The notes under the pieces are model-generated. The model saw nothing but the letters and a program-made list of their open reading frames with translations. It had not been told where the DNA came from and made no database searches. Positions 45,398 to 54,592 of a stretch of DNA of 64,000 bases are shown here, one piece after another. Location of the stretch: the NCBI RefSeq assembly GCF_010998615.1, contig NZ_JAAEAH010000024.1, positions 37,173-101,172 of the forward strand, given 5' to 3'. Origin of the DNA: Myxococcus sp. CA023 (GTDB lineage: Bacteria > Myxococcota > Myxococcia > Myxococcales > Myxococcaceae). Each line of letters begins with the position of its first letter. Positions within the stretch are counted from its first letter, which is position 1. A program made the translations under genes and the position numbers.

Positions 45398-45467
45398 GCG
45401 TCCATCCCCGAACGGTGGCCCCGGGCGCCGGTGGCCTTGGCGCCCCTTTCCACCTATCCGTGAACGT

Positions 45468-46631
45468 ATGAGCCCTCCTCCCAACGCGCGTGACACCGTG
45501 TTCGTGGTGGATGACTCCCGTACCGCCCGGGAGGTGGTGCGCCTGCACCTGACACGGCTGGGCTGCGAGGCGGTGGCGATGGAGGGCGGCGAGGCGTGCA
45601 TGGCCGAGCTGGCCCGGCGCACCCCGGCGCTCATCCTGTTGGACCTGCGCATGGAGCGCATGCAGGGTGACGAGGTGTGCCGGCTGGTGAAGGCACACGC
45701 CGCGGGGCGCAACGTGCCCGTCATCATGTTCACCTCCGGCGGCGAGCCCCACGAGGTGATGCACTGCTGGCGCGCGGGCGCCGACGACTTCCTGCCCAAG
45801 CCGGTGGCGCTGGGCGCCCTGGAGGCGAAGCTGGCCGCGGTGCGCCAGGCCCGGGAGCGTGTCCGCGAGGGCCTGCCGCGTGGGCGCCGGGTGCTGCTGG
45901 TGGAGGGCGGGCGTTTCCTGCACACCTTCCTGGGCGGCTCGTTGGAGCAGGAGGGCCTCCACGTCCTCTATGCGCGGGACATGGGGGACGCGGCGAACCT
46001 GGCGGCGGAGCACGGCGCGCAACTGGATGGCTTCGTGGTGGACGTGTCGCGCACGCCGCGCGAGGCGCTGGCCCTGGCCACGAAGCTCCACGACGCGCAC
46101 CCGCGCAAGCCGCTGGTGCTGCTGTCGCGCGCGGAGGAGTCGCAGGAGGTGCTCGCCCGGGCGCAGGCGCTGGGTGGCGCGCCGCTCCTGGAGAAGCGTC
46201 ACATGGGCGCGGACGAGCTGCTCGGCTGTGTTCTGGGGCGACTGGTTCCAGGCCACGCCCCGTTGCGCGCCGCGGAGCGCGTGCCCTTCTTCACGGTGGT
46301 GGAGTTCACCACGCCCAACGGGACAACGCTGTCGGGCTTCAGCCATGACGCGGGGCCGGGCGCGCTCTTCGTGCGCACCCTGACGCCGGCGCGCGAGGGC
46401 ACCCGGCTGACGTTGAAGGTGTTGCTCGCGGGCCAGCGCGCGCCCTGCACCGCCGAGGCGACGGTGGCGTGGTCCAACCCGCCCCTGCCGCAGGGCGTCT
46501 TCCGGTCCTCGGTGGGCATGGGGCTGCGGCTGGAGCACATGGACCCGGTGCTCACCCAGCAGTTCGTCCGCTTCGTGCCCCGGGGTCTCGGTTTTCCGGC
46601 TCCAGGTTCGCCGCGCGCCTCAGGTTTTTGA
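45468..46631 (+). CDS. Double-receiver PilZ-domain protein
   Basis: A 387-residue regulator. First receiver (about 8-130): acidic pair 'VFVVDDSRT', phospho-Asp in 'ALILLDLRMERMQGD', Thr in 'VIMFTSGG', Lys in 'DDFLPKPVALG'. Second receiver (about 145-260) is degenerate: 'VLLVEGGRF' lacks the second acidic residue, but it keeps Asp in 'GFVVDVSRTP', Ser in 'VLLSRAEE' and Lys in 'LLEKRHM'. A C-terminal PilZ-like domain (275-375) follows: 'VVEFTTPNGTTLSGFSHDAGPGALFVRT', 'GTRLTLKVLLAG' and 'AEATVAWSNP', of the myxobacterial type. The canonical c-di-GMP motifs RxxxR and DxSxxG are only partly present. ATG 45468 has no strong ribosome site. Confidence 0.88.
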   Translation: MSPPPNARDTVFVVDDSRTAREVVRLHLTRLGCEAVAMEGGEACMAELARRTPALILLDLRMERMQGDEVCRLVKAHAAGRNVPVIMFTSGGEPHEVMHCWRAGADDFLPKPVALGALEAKLAAVRQARERVREGLPRGRRVLLVEGGRFLHTFLGGSLEQEGLHVLYARDMGDAANLAAEHGAQLDGFVVDVSRTPREALALATKLHDAHPRKPLVLLSRAEESQEVLARAQALGGAPLLEKRHMGADELLGCVLGRLVPGHAPLRAAERVPFFTVVEFTTPNGTTLSGFSHDAGPGALFVRTLTPAREGTRLTLKVLLAGQRAPCTAEATVAWSNPPLPQGVFRSSVGMGLRLEHMDPVLTQQFVRFVPRGLGFPAPGSPRASGF

Positions 46632-46689
46632 GAGGCGAGGGCGCCCGCAACGGGTGGCGGGGCCTGGGTTTCCCAGGGGGACAGTGCCC

Positions 46690-46705
46690 TGGCACGCCGG
46701 TGGCA
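46690..46705 (+). promoter_or_regulatory. Sigma-54-like promoter of the beta-propeller lipoprotein
   Basis: TGGCACGCCGGTGGCA matches TGGCACG-N4-TTGCW except for one base in the -12 element, with GG and GC exactly ten bases apart. Transcription would start near 46716, about 70 bases before the ATG at 46786, very like the layout of mbhA. Confidence 0.55.
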
Positions 46706-46785
46706 ATATTCCTCGGCCGCCGCTGGTGTGGCACCGGCGAGGTCCGGGGGCCCTCAGTGGGGCCGACGTGCAATGGGAGGGTCGA

Positions 46786-48900
46786 ATGCAGCAGTGGAAA
46801 CGCTGGAGCTGGGCCGGAGTGGTGGCGGTCGTCGCGGTGGGGTGTGACGAGGGCAACAAGCCGTTGTCCCCGGTCGACAACGAGCCCGTGCAGCAGGAGG
46901 CCCGGCTGGAGAGCTTCCCTGGCTGTGAGGCCCTGGAGCAGCACATCGAGGACACGGCGACGAAGCAGATGCGCGCGGCGCTGGAGAGCTACAAGCAGTA
47001 CGCCTACGGAGGCGGCCATGGGGATGGGGGCGTGGCGCCGCCCACGACGGGCGCGCCGCAGGAGGACTCCTCCGGAGGCGGCGGCAGGCCCAACGACTAC
47101 ACGGGCACGAACAACCAGGTGGCCGGCGTGCACGAGGCCGACTTCGTGCAGAACGACGGCACGCGCATCTTCGTGCTGTCGGGCCCCCGGCTCTACATCC
47201 ACCGTTCGTGGCCCGCGGAGCAGCTCACGCGGACGGCCGTGCTGGAGGTGGAGGGCTGGCCGCGCGAGATGCTGCTCGACGCCGAGCGCAACCGGCTGGT
47301 CATCACCTCGGGGGTGGCCGAGGACCGGCCCGGGGCGGTGGCGGGGGGCCGCGGCATGGACGACATGCCGGTCATCGACTGCGCCGGCTTCGGTTGCGGC
47401 TATGCGTACAGCAACACCGTGAAGGTGACGGTGGTGGACGTGGCGGACCTGGAGGCGCCTCGGGTACTGGAGCAGCTCTACCTGCCCGGCGACTACATCA
47501 ACGCCCGGCGCGTGGACAGCGCGGTGCGGCTGGTGTTCTCGGACGGGTTCCGCTGGCCGGCGGACGTGCGCCTCTATCCCGAGTACTCGCCGGGGCTCTT
47601 CGATAACCGAGGCCGGCTGGTCGCGTCCATCGACGCGCTCATCAAGCAGAACGAGCAGCGCATCCGCGCGCAGTCGCTGGAGCACTGGCTGCCGAAGGGC
47701 CGGCGCGTGACGGCGGACGGCGAGGTGAAGCCGCTCGCGTATGACTGCACGTCGTTCTACCGCGCCAATGGGCCCACCGGGCTGGGCCTGGTGTCGGTGC
47801 TGTCGCTGAACCTGGACGCGGAGGATTCGTCGCCCAGCCGGACCAGCGTGGTGGGCACGCCCGGCGAGGTGTATGCGTCTCATGAGGCGCTCTACGTGGC
47901 GTCTCGCCACTGGTGGTGGTGGCCGGAGCCCGGCCAGACGACGCACACGTACCTCCACAAGTTCGACATCCGCGACCCGGACCAGGCCACCTACGTGGGC
48001 AGCGGCACGGTGGAGGGATACATCGTCAACCAGTTCGCCATGGACGAGCGCGAGGGCGTGCTGCGGGTGGCCACCACCGTGGAGCTCCCACCGGAGAACC
48101 CGGGGACCGGGAACGGCGGGGACACCGTGTGGACGCCTCCGGAGACGGTCAACCGCGTGGTGACGCTGCATGAGCAGGGCGGGCGCCTGAAGGGGCTGGG
48201 CCGCAGCGAGGACCTGGCCCGGGGTGAGCGCATCTTCAGCGCGCGCTTCATGGGCACGCGCGGCTACGTCGTCACCTTCCGGCAGGTGGACCCGCTCTTC
48301 ACCTTTGACCTGAGCGACCCGGCGAACCCGCGCAAGGTGGGCGAGCTGAAGATTCCGGGCTTCTCCACGTACATCCACCCGCTGGGTGACACGCACCTGC
48401 TCACCTTCGGCGAGCACCGCAACGAGGACGGCACCTGGCAGGACCGCGCCCTCAAGCTGTCGCTCTTCGACGTGAGTGACCTGGCGCAGCCCAAGGAGAC
48501 CTTCACGCACCAGTTGGGCTCGATGGGCAGCCACAGCGAGGCGCTCTACGAGCACAAGGCCTTCACCTACTTCCCCGCCAAGGGATTGCTGGCCCTGCCC
48601 TTCACGGACTGGGACTACAACGCCTACGACTACTGGTCCGGCTTCCGCAGCGAGCTGCGCGTCTTCCGCGTGGACACGGCCACGGGCTTCTCGCCGGTAG
48701 GCACCGTCTCCATGCGGGACATGTACCAGTCGTTCAACTTCCGGAACTGGAGCTGGTACTGGCAGCCCACGGTGCGCCGCAGCATCATGGCGGACGACTA
48801 CGTCTACACCATCTCCGACGCGGGGCTGCGCGTGTCCCACGTGGACAGCCTCCAGACGCCGCTGGTCACCGCGCCCTTCCATCCGCCCATGCTGCCGTGA
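46786..48900 (+). CDS. Secreted beta-propeller domain lipoprotein (Beta_propel type)
   Basis: A 704-residue lipoprotein (lipobox 'VVAVGC', Cys20) of the secreted beta-propeller family (Pfam Beta_propel). Family features are 'TNNQVAGVHEADFVQNDGTRIFVLSGPRLYI' in part (the 'Q.gVdEaDivk.dG.yiy' opening), 'VTVVDVADLEAPRVL', 'PGDYINARRVDSAVRLVF', 'GTVEGYIVNQFAMDEREGVLRVATT' in part, 'FSARFMGTRGYVVTFRQVDPLFTFDLSDPANP' in part and 'GFSTYIHPLGDTHLLTFG'. A Gly-rich linker follows the lipid anchor. The family is extracellular and uncharacterised. ATG 46786 has GGGAGG upstream. A sigma-54-like promoter lies at 46690-46705, which suggests regulated, perhaps developmental, expression. A perfect hairpin follows the stop. 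Confidence 0.88.
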   Translation: MQQWKRWSWAGVVAVVAVGCDEGNKPLSPVDNEPVQQEARLESFPGCEALEQHIEDTATKQMRAALESYKQYAYGGGHGDGGVAPPTTGAPQEDSSGGGGRPNDYTGTNNQVAGVHEADFVQNDGTRIFVLSGPRLYIHRSWPAEQLTRTAVLEVEGWPREMLLDAERNRLVITSGVAEDRPGAVAGGRGMDDMPVIDCAGFGCGYAYSNTVKVTVVDVADLEAPRVLEQLYLPGDYINARRVDSAVRLVFSDGFRWPADVRLYPEYSPGLFDNRGRLVASIDALIKQNEQRIRAQSLEHWLPKGRRVTADGEVKPLAYDCTSFYRANGPTGLGLVSVLSLNLDAEDSSPSRTSVVGTPGEVYASHEALYVASRHWWWWPEPGQTTHTYLHKFDIRDPDQATYVGSGTVEGYIVNQFAMDEREGVLRVATTVELPPENPGTGNGGDTVWTPPETVNRVVTLHEQGGRLKGLGRSEDLARGERIFSARFMGTRGYVVTFRQVDPLFTFDLSDPANPRKVGELKIPGFSTYIHPLGDTHLLTFGEHRNEDGTWQDRALKLSLFDVSDLAQPKETFTHQLGSMGSHSEALYEHKAFTYFPAKGLLALPFTDWDYNAYDYWSGFRSELRVFRVDTATGFSPVGTVSMRDMYQSFNFRNWSWYWQPTVRRSIMADDYVYTISDAGLRVSHVDSLQTPLVTAPFHPPMLP

Positions 48901-48921
48901 CGCAGGGCTGACGCGGGCTTG

Positions 48922-48950
48922 CCCCCTGGGACGCCGGGTGTCCCAGGGGG
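48922..48950 (+). terminator. Perfect 11-bp hairpin after the propeller gene
   Basis: CCCCCTGGGAC (48922-48932) and GTCCCAGGGGG (48940-48950) pair perfectly with a seven-base loop, 21 bases after the stop. No T-run follows. Confidence 0.7.
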
Positions 48951-49056
48951 ACGTATCACGGGTGTGTGGCCGAGCCTCCTCGTCAGGCGAGGGGGCGTGG
49001 CGCGTCGGATGTGGGCAGCGCATTCCCTTCCGGAAGGCGCTATAGGCGCACTCCCC

Positions 49057-50451
49057 ATGTCCACCGCCGTGTTGCCAACGTCCTCCGTGAATTCTCCCCG
49101 CACCGAGCTTCGGGCGCTGGCCCGCTTGGCGGTTCCCATCGCCATCGCCCAGGGCGGACAGGCGCTCATGGGGTTGGTGGATACGCTGGTGGTGGGCCGC
49201 GTGGGGACGTCCGCACTGGCGGCGGTGGGCCTGGGCAACGGCCTCTACTTCGCGGTCAGCTCCTTCGGCATGGGCTTGATGATGGGGTTCGACCCCATGA
49301 TTTCCCAGGCCATTGGCGCGCGGCAGTTCACCCGGGCGCGGGCGCTGCTGTGGCAGGGCGCGTGGATGGCGTTCTGCGCGGGGGCGATGCTGGCCACGCT
49401 GATGACGTTGGCGCCGCGGCTGCTGCCGCTGGCGGGCATCAGCGAGACGGAGGCCGCGGGCGCCAGCGAGTACCTGACGTGGCGCGCACCCGGCATGCCG
49501 CTGATGCTGATGTTCCTCACCATGCGCTCCTATCTCCAGGCCACCGCCTTCACGCGGCCGCTGGTGATCGCGACGGTGGTGGCCAACATTCTCAACCTGC
49601 TGGGCAACCTGCTGCTCGTCTTCGGTGGCGCCAATCTGCCGGCCTGGTTCGGCCCGCTGCGGTCGGTGCCGGCCCTGGGCGTGGCGGGCTCCGCGATGGC
49701 GACGTCGGCGAGCATCGGCATCGAGCTCCTCATCGCGGTGCTGTTCATTCGCAGCCGTAAGGTGGAAGGGGAGCCCGCGCGGCGCCTGCCGGTGTGGGCG
49801 GACCTCTCGCGAGCCATCCGGCTGGGCCTCCCCATTGGTCTGCACATCTGCGCGGAGGTCGGTGTGTTCGCGCTGGCGGGCGTGCTGGCGGCGGGGCTGG
49901 GGCCGGCGAGCGTGGGCGCGCACCAGATTGCCATCTCCTTCGCGAGCGTCTCCTTCACCGTGGCCATGGGCATTGGCAACGCGGGCAGCGTGCGGGTGGG
50001 TTGGGCGGTGGGCGCGCACAACACGCCGCAGGCGCGGCTCAGCGGCTTCATGGCGCTGGCGGGCGGCGCGGGCTTCATGGCGCTGAGTGGCCTGGTATTC
50101 GCGCTGTTCCCTCACACGCTGGCGAAGCTGGCGGGGGCGCCCGCGGACGTGCTGCCGCTCCTGATTCCGCTGCTGATGGTGAGCGCCATCTTCCAGGTGT
50201 TCGACGGGGCGCAGGGCGTGGGCGCGGGTGTGTTGCGCGGCGCGGGCGACACGCGCTTCACCTTCCTGGCGAACATGGTGGGGCACTACGCCATTGGCCT
50301 GCCGGTGACGCTGCTGCTGGCCTTCAAGCTGGGCCTGGGCGTGGTGGGCATCTGGTGGGGCCTGTGCGCGGGCCTCATCAGCGTGGCGGTGGCGCTGGTG
50401 TGGCGCTTCAACCGGATGAGCGCGGGCACGCTGCGTCCGGTCGAAGCGTAG
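49057..50451 (+). CDS. MATE family efflux transporter
   Basis: A 464-residue transporter with 12 predicted membrane helices in two similar halves. MATE signatures: 'LARLAVPIAIAQGGQALMGLVDTLVVGRVG' (in part), 'GFDPMISQAIGARQFTRARALLWQG', 'LGVAGSAMATSASIGIELLIAVLF' and, in the second half, 'SVGAHQIAISFASVSFTVAMGIGNAGSVRVGWAVGA' (in part), 'GVLRGAGDTRFTFLANMVGHY'. It belongs to the NorM-like branch, which exports cationic drugs in exchange for sodium or protons. No regulator is adjacent. Its stop is 14 bases from that of the convergent esterase. Confidence 0.93.
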   Translation: MSTAVLPTSSVNSPRTELRALARLAVPIAIAQGGQALMGLVDTLVVGRVGTSALAAVGLGNGLYFAVSSFGMGLMMGFDPMISQAIGARQFTRARALLWQGAWMAFCAGAMLATLMTLAPRLLPLAGISETEAAGASEYLTWRAPGMPLMLMFLTMRSYLQATAFTRPLVIATVVANILNLLGNLLLVFGGANLPAWFGPLRSVPALGVAGSAMATSASIGIELLIAVLFIRSRKVEGEPARRLPVWADLSRAIRLGLPIGLHICAEVGVFALAGVLAAGLGPASVGAHQIAISFASVSFTVAMGIGNAGSVRVGWAVGAHNTPQARLSGFMALAGGAGFMALSGLVFALFPHTLAKLAGAPADVLPLLIPLLMVSAIFQVFDGAQGVGAGVLRGAGDTRFTFLANMVGHYAIGLPVTLLLAFKLGLGVVGIWWGLCAGLISVAVALVWRFNRMSAGTLRPVEA

Positions 50452-50464
50452 CGGCGCGCGGCGG

Positions 50465-51178
50465 CTACCAGGGCAGGTACTGCTGAATCATCTGCCGCCA
50501 CACGGGCCAGTCGTGCGTGCCGCCCTGCCACACGGACAGGTGGTTGCCGATGTCCTTCTTCCACAGCAGGTTGGAGAGGTGCTCGTTGGAGGGGCGGCAG
50601 AAGTCGTGCTCGCCCACCGCCAGCACCATCTCCACGCGCTGGAGGGCGGAGAGCTGCGCGGGGTCCGTGAGGTTCGGCAGCCACTCCGTGCACGAATGGA
50701 AGTAGACGTCTGAGTCGTGGTGTCCGTCGAGGAACTCGTCCGTCTCGAACTTGCCGCCCATGGACAGCAGGCGCCGGAAGACGTGCGGGTGCCGCAGGCC
50801 GATGTTGTACGAGTGGAAGCCGCCGAAGCTGCACCCGGCCAGGGTGAGGCGCCCGCCGGTGCTGCGGCTCTTGAGCAGGGGCACCACCTCGTGGAGGAGG
50901 TAGTCCTCCCACTGCTGGTGGCGGACGACGCGGTCACGCGGGTGGATGGCGGTGTTGAACCAGGACTCCTCGTCCACCGAGTCCGGGCACATCACGATGT
51001 ACCGGCCGGACTGGACGCGGTCGGCGATGGCACCGATGAGGCCGAAGTCCTCGGCCTGGAAGAAGCGGCCCTTGCTGGTTGGCAGCAGGAGCACGGGCTC
51101 GCCCGAGTGGCCGAAGATGAGCAACTCCATGTCGCGGTGCAGTCGCTCGCTGTACCAGCGGTGGTATTCGCGGTTCAT
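50465..51178 (-). CDS. Esterase family alpha/beta hydrolase (COG4947-like)
   Basis: A 237-residue soluble hydrolase. It starts MNREYHRWYSERLHRDMELL, followed by 'FGHSGEPVLLLPTSKGRFFQAEDFGLI', the nucleophile elbow G-C-S-F-G-G in 'LTLAGCSFGGFHSYNIG', the acid probably in 'EMVLAVGEHDFCRP', and the His in 'QGGTHDWPVWRQMI'. This matches the putative-esterase group COG4947, whose substrate is not established. No signal peptide is present. ATG 51178 is the first canonical start; no clear ribosome site precedes it. It is transcribed away from the cas operon. Confidence 0.88.
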   Translation of the reverse strand: MNREYHRWYSERLHRDMELLIFGHSGEPVLLLPTSKGRFFQAEDFGLIGAIADRVQSGRYIVMCPDSVDEESWFNTAIHPRDRVVRHQQWEDYLLHEVVPLLKSRSTGGRLTLAGCSFGGFHSYNIGLRHPHVFRRLLSMGGKFETDEFLDGHHDSDVYFHSCTEWLPNLTDPAQLSALQRVEMVLAVGEHDFCRPSNEHLSNLLWKKDIGNHLSVWQGGTHDWPVWRQMIQQYLPW

Positions 51179-51664
51179 GGCGCGCAATTTAATCGCAATG
51201 CGTCAAAGGCCGCGACTGGAGTGCGATGGCCTCCCGCCGGACTGCCGGGAGTGAACACCTGGGTGGATGTCTGACTTTGCCGAGTCGGCGGCTACCCGCC
51301 TGGGTATCCGTTGTGGCTCCCACTGACGGTGTCGAGCTTTGAACGCGAGGCTTCCAGGCCATTCGTGCGCGTGCATTGCCAGGGGAGGAGAGGCAGCCAG
51401 GCCAAGGTGATGGCGCAGCGGCGCTGAGCACTTCATCGGTTGGTACGTCGCGGTGGAGTCAGCCGTCGGGCACGCATGGGTTGCTGCCTGTGTGGCCAGA
51501 AGCCTGCCCGCATTCCTCGCTCTTGGGCATACCACCCCGGGGGGAGCGCGCGTTCCGAGCATTCGTAGGACAAGGCATCTTGTGCCGGTCACCAGACGGA
51601 AACGAGAATGCAGACGCACGTGCTCGCTTGTGCGGCCAGACACGTGGGCGGTGGGGGGAGTGCC
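51179..51664. other. Region upstream of the cas operon
   Basis: About 490 bases between the divergent esterase and cas3. No gene is supported; the frame of cas3 is open upstream to 51608 but that part is not conserved-looking. The region should contain the cas promoter. TGGCCAGAAGCCTGCC (51493-51508) has GG and GC ten bases apart and is a weak sigma-54-like candidate only. CTCCCG and CGGGAG around 51231-51251 form a small inverted repeat. The ribosome site GGGGGGAG of cas3 is at its right end. Confidence 0.5.
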
Positions 51665-53911
51665 ATGAAGAAGGACCTCGGGCTTCCGGAGCAGCCCGCC
51701 GTGCCACGCGTGGTCACGGCGGAGCCATTGGCTCACGTTGCAGAAGACGGCCGGGCTCATCTGCTGCGCGAGCACTTGGAGGCCGTGGGGCAGTGGGCCG
51801 CGAGGCTGGCGCCGCGAGAGGATTTGCGTGCGCCCGCGCTGGCCACCGGGCGCTGGCATGACCTGGGCAAGTACACACAGGACTTCTGGTACCGCATCCG
51901 CGCGGAGAATGGCTTCGAGGCGCACCTGGAGAAAGAGGGCGCGCTGGAGCGCGACCACTCGACGGCCGGTGCGCTCTGGTCGCTGAGTCGGGATCGCCGC
52001 TTGCTCCCGCTGGCCCTGGCGATCGCCGGGCACCACGCGGGGCTGCCGGACCTGGCGGCGTTCAAGGAGCGCCTGGGGCGCAAGGAGAAGCAGGCGTTGC
52101 TCGCGGACGCGAGGGCCCGGTGTGATGTCCCCGCCCTGCTGGACGGTCCGCTCGGCTTCGAGCCGGACGCGCTGCTGCGGCTCGAGCCGCTCCGCTTGGA
52201 GCTTTGGACGCGGATGCTCTTCTCGCTCCTGTGCGACGCGGACTTCCTGGACACGGAAGCCTTCTTCGATGCGAGCCGGGGCGCGGAGCGCGAGGTGCCG
52301 GTGACGCTGTCCCGGCTCGCCGAACGCCTCCGTGGCTTCTTGGATGAGAAGCAGCGCGTCGCCCCGGACACAGAGGTCAACCGGGTGCGGCGCGAGGTGC
52401 TCTCGGCCGCGGTGGAGGCAGCGTCCCTGCATCCAGGCGTCTTCAGTCTCACGGTGCCCACGGGCGGGGGCAAGACACTGACGTCCATGGCCTTCGCGCT
52501 CGAGCACGCGCGGCGGCATGGACTCCAGCGCGTCATCGTCGCCATTCCCTATACGTCCATCATCGAGCAGAGCGCGGACGTGTACCGCCAGGCTTTCCAG
52601 GGGCTGGAGCACGCCGTCATCGAACATCACTCCGCCGTCGATCCCCAGAAGGAGACGGCGCTCAACCGCGTCGCCAGTGAGAACTGGGATGCGCCCGTCA
52701 TCGTCACCACCACGGTGCAGCTCCTGGAGAGCCTCTTCGCCCGCCGCCCGTCGGCGTGCCGCAAGCTGCATCGGGTGGCCCGGAGCGTCATCGTGCTCGA
52801 CGAGGCGCAGACCCTGCCTCCGTCGCTGCTGGCGCCCATCCTGGATGGCCTGGGCGCGCTGGTGAAGGACTATGGCTGCTCCGTGGTCATCTGTACCGCC
52901 ACGCAGCCCGCGCTGGGCCGCCGCCCGGACTTTCAGGAGGGCCTGCCGGACGCGCGCGAAATCGTTCCAGCCTCGGTGCTCGCCTTCGAGCGGCTGCGCC
53001 GGGTGCGGGTGCAGTGGCCCACCCTGGGACGCAAGCTCCCCTACACCGAACTGGCCGACGCCGTGGCGGCCGAGCGGGACGTCCTCGCGGTGGTGCACCT
53101 TCGGGACGATGCACGGCGGCTCTGCGAACTCGTGGATGAACGGCTGGGGCACCAGGAGACGCTGCACCTGTCCGCGCTGATGTGCCCGGAGCATCGCTCG
53201 GAGGTGCTCGCGGACATCAAGGCCCGCAAGAGGCGTGGGGAGCCGGTGCGACTGGTGGCCACACAGCTCGTCGAGGCGGGTGTGGACCTGGACTTCCGCG
53301 TCGTCTTCCGTGGATTGGGAGGGCTGGATTCGCTGGCCCAGGCCGCGGGCCGGTGCAACCGGGAGGGGTTGCTGGACGGGCTCGGCGAGCTGCGCGTCTA
53401 CGAACCGGAGACCCAGCCACCCCGAGGCGTTCCGCGCGCCGCCCAGGACGTGACTCGCGGTCTGCTGGAGCAGGCGCCCGACCTGGACCTGTTCGCGCCC
53501 GCGAGTTTCCAACGGTACTTCGAGCGGCTCTATGCCACCCGCAAGCTGGACGGGAAGGGCATCCAGGACCTGCGGGCGAAGCTCCAATTCGAAGCGGTGT
53601 CCAAGGCCTTCAAGCTCGTGGAGGACGACTGGAGCGCGTCGGTGGTGGTGCCTTACGCGAACCGCGAGGCGCTCCTCGATGTGCTGCGTGAGCGGGGCCC
53701 CTCACGAGAGCGCCTGCGTGCGCTGCAACGCTTCACGGTGACGGTCCCCCGCAAGGTTCGGGAGGCCTGGCTGGCTCGGGAGTTGGCCCGGCTCGCGGCG
53801 GAGACGGTGGCGTACCTGGGGCCGGAGCACACGTCCGCGTACCACGAGCGCTTCGGCCTTCTTCTGGACCGGGTCGGCATCCTCGACCCGTCCTTCCTCA
53901 TTCCCGGCTGA
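51665..53911 (+). CDS. cas3: CRISPR-associated helicase-nuclease Cas3 (type I-C)
   Basis: A 748-residue effector nuclease that is recruited to the R-loop made by the I-C complex and shreds target DNA. The HD nuclease domain comes first: 'LAHVAEDGR', the metal-binding 'RWHDLGKYTQDFW' (H65-D66), 'RDHSTAGA' (H98) and 'AGHHAGLP' (H123, H124). The SF2 helicase follows: Walker A 'VPTGGGKT' (264-271), motif II 'VLDEAQTLP' (DEAQ at 379-382, usual for I-C), motif III 'CTATQPA', 'VATQLVEAGVDLDF' and motif VI 'AQAAGRCNREG' near 559, then the accessory C-terminal domain. All catalytic residues are intact. ATG 51665 has GGGGGGAG upstream. First gene of the cas operon; cas5c follows after 21 bases. Confidence 0.97.
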   Translation: MKKDLGLPEQPAVPRVVTAEPLAHVAEDGRAHLLREHLEAVGQWAARLAPREDLRAPALATGRWHDLGKYTQDFWYRIRAENGFEAHLEKEGALERDHSTAGALWSLSRDRRLLPLALAIAGHHAGLPDLAAFKERLGRKEKQALLADARARCDVPALLDGPLGFEPDALLRLEPLRLELWTRMLFSLLCDADFLDTEAFFDASRGAEREVPVTLSRLAERLRGFLDEKQRVAPDTEVNRVRREVLSAAVEAASLHPGVFSLTVPTGGGKTLTSMAFALEHARRHGLQRVIVAIPYTSIIEQSADVYRQAFQGLEHAVIEHHSAVDPQKETALNRVASENWDAPVIVTTTVQLLESLFARRPSACRKLHRVARSVIVLDEAQTLPPSLLAPILDGLGALVKDYGCSVVICTATQPALGRRPDFQEGLPDAREIVPASVLAFERLRRVRVQWPTLGRKLPYTELADAVAAERDVLAVVHLRDDARRLCELVDERLGHQETLHLSALMCPEHRSEVLADIKARKRRGEPVRLVATQLVEAGVDLDFRVVFRGLGGLDSLAQAAGRCNREGLLDGLGELRVYEPETQPPRGVPRAAQDVTRGLLEQAPDLDLFAPASFQRYFERLYATRKLDGKGIQDLRAKLQFEAVSKAFKLVEDDWSASVVVPYANREALLDVLRERGPSRERLRALQRFTVTVPRKVREAWLARELARLAAETVAYLGPEHTSAYHERFGLLLDRVGILDPSFLIPG

Positions 53912-53932
53912 GACACGCATCAGGAGGTGTGG

Positions 53933-54592
53933 ATGACATCGACGGCAGACAGGCGGTTTCGCGTGAGGGCCCGGGGGCCCGTGGCGTGCTTCACGCGACC
54001 CGAGATGAAAGCGGAGCGCGTCAGCTACGAGGTGATGACCCCCTCGGCTGCGCGCGGCGTGCTGGAGGCCATCCTGTGGAAGCCGGCCATCCGCTGGCAC
54101 ATCCATGAGATCGCCGTGCTCGCGCCGGTGAAGTGGACCAGCTTCCGCCGAAACGAGGTCAACAGCCGCGCCACGGTAGGCAGGTTCGACTACGCGGCGG
54201 ACGAGGACCGGGCTCAGCGCAACACGGTGGCACTGCGCGATGTGGACTACGTCATCACCGCGTCCTTCACGCTGGTGCCCGGGAAGGCGGGGCCCGAGGA
54301 CAACGCGCGCAAGTTCGAGGACATGTTCGAGCGGCGCCTGGATCGGGGCCAGTTCTTCCATGCGCCCTACCTGGGCTGCCGTGAGTTCGCGGCCCGGGTA
54401 GAGCCCGCCGAGGACGGCCTGCTGCCTCACGAAGCGGGCAACGGGCGGCGGCCATTGGGGCTCATGTTCTACGACTTCGTCTTCGACGCGCCCGGAGCGC
54501 CTGTGCGCCCCGAGTTCTTCCAGGCGTTCCTGGAGGATGGCGTGCTGCGCGTGCCGCCTCGGGCCCAAGTGCTGGGGGGAGGTGCCTCATGA
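53933..54592 (+). CDS. cas5c: Cas5c (Cas5d) crRNA-processing endoribonuclease
   Basis: A 219-residue type I-C Cas5. In I-C systems there is no Cas6; Cas5 cuts the repeat and stays on the crRNA 5' handle. Family features: 'ARGPVACFTRPEMKAERVSYEVMTPSAARGVLEAI' in part, 'KPAIRWHIHEIAVLAPVKWTSFRRNE', 'DYVITASFTLV', 'FEDMFERRLDRGQFFHAPYLGCREFAARV' in part (with the conserved His), and 'LMFYDFVFD'. It should cleave just after base 26 of the repeat, leaving an 11-nt handle. ATG 53933 is preferred over GTG 53927 because AGGAGG (53922-53927) is five bases before it. Its TGA overlaps the ATG of cas8c. Confidence 0.95.
   Translation: MTSTADRRFRVRARGPVACFTRPEMKAERVSYEVMTPSAARGVLEAILWKPAIRWHIHEIAVLAPVKWTSFRRNEVNSRATVGRFDYAADEDRAQRNTVALRDVDYVITASFTLVPGKAGPEDNARKFEDMFERRLDRGQFFHAPYLGCREFAARVEPAEDGLLPHEAGNGRRPLGLMFYDFVFDAPGAPVRPEFFQAFLEDGVLRVPPRAQVLGGGAS

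Noticed and set aside
46552..50286. A 1244-codon minus-strand open frame
   Set aside because: It is antisense to the propeller lipoprotein and MATE genes, has no recognisable domain and is His/Arg/Gln-rich, as expected for a shadow frame.
52799..52810. Cas3 motif II reads DEAQ rather than DEAH, possible loss of helicase function
   Set aside because: DEAQ is usual among type I-C Cas3 proteins and the other helicase motifs are intact.
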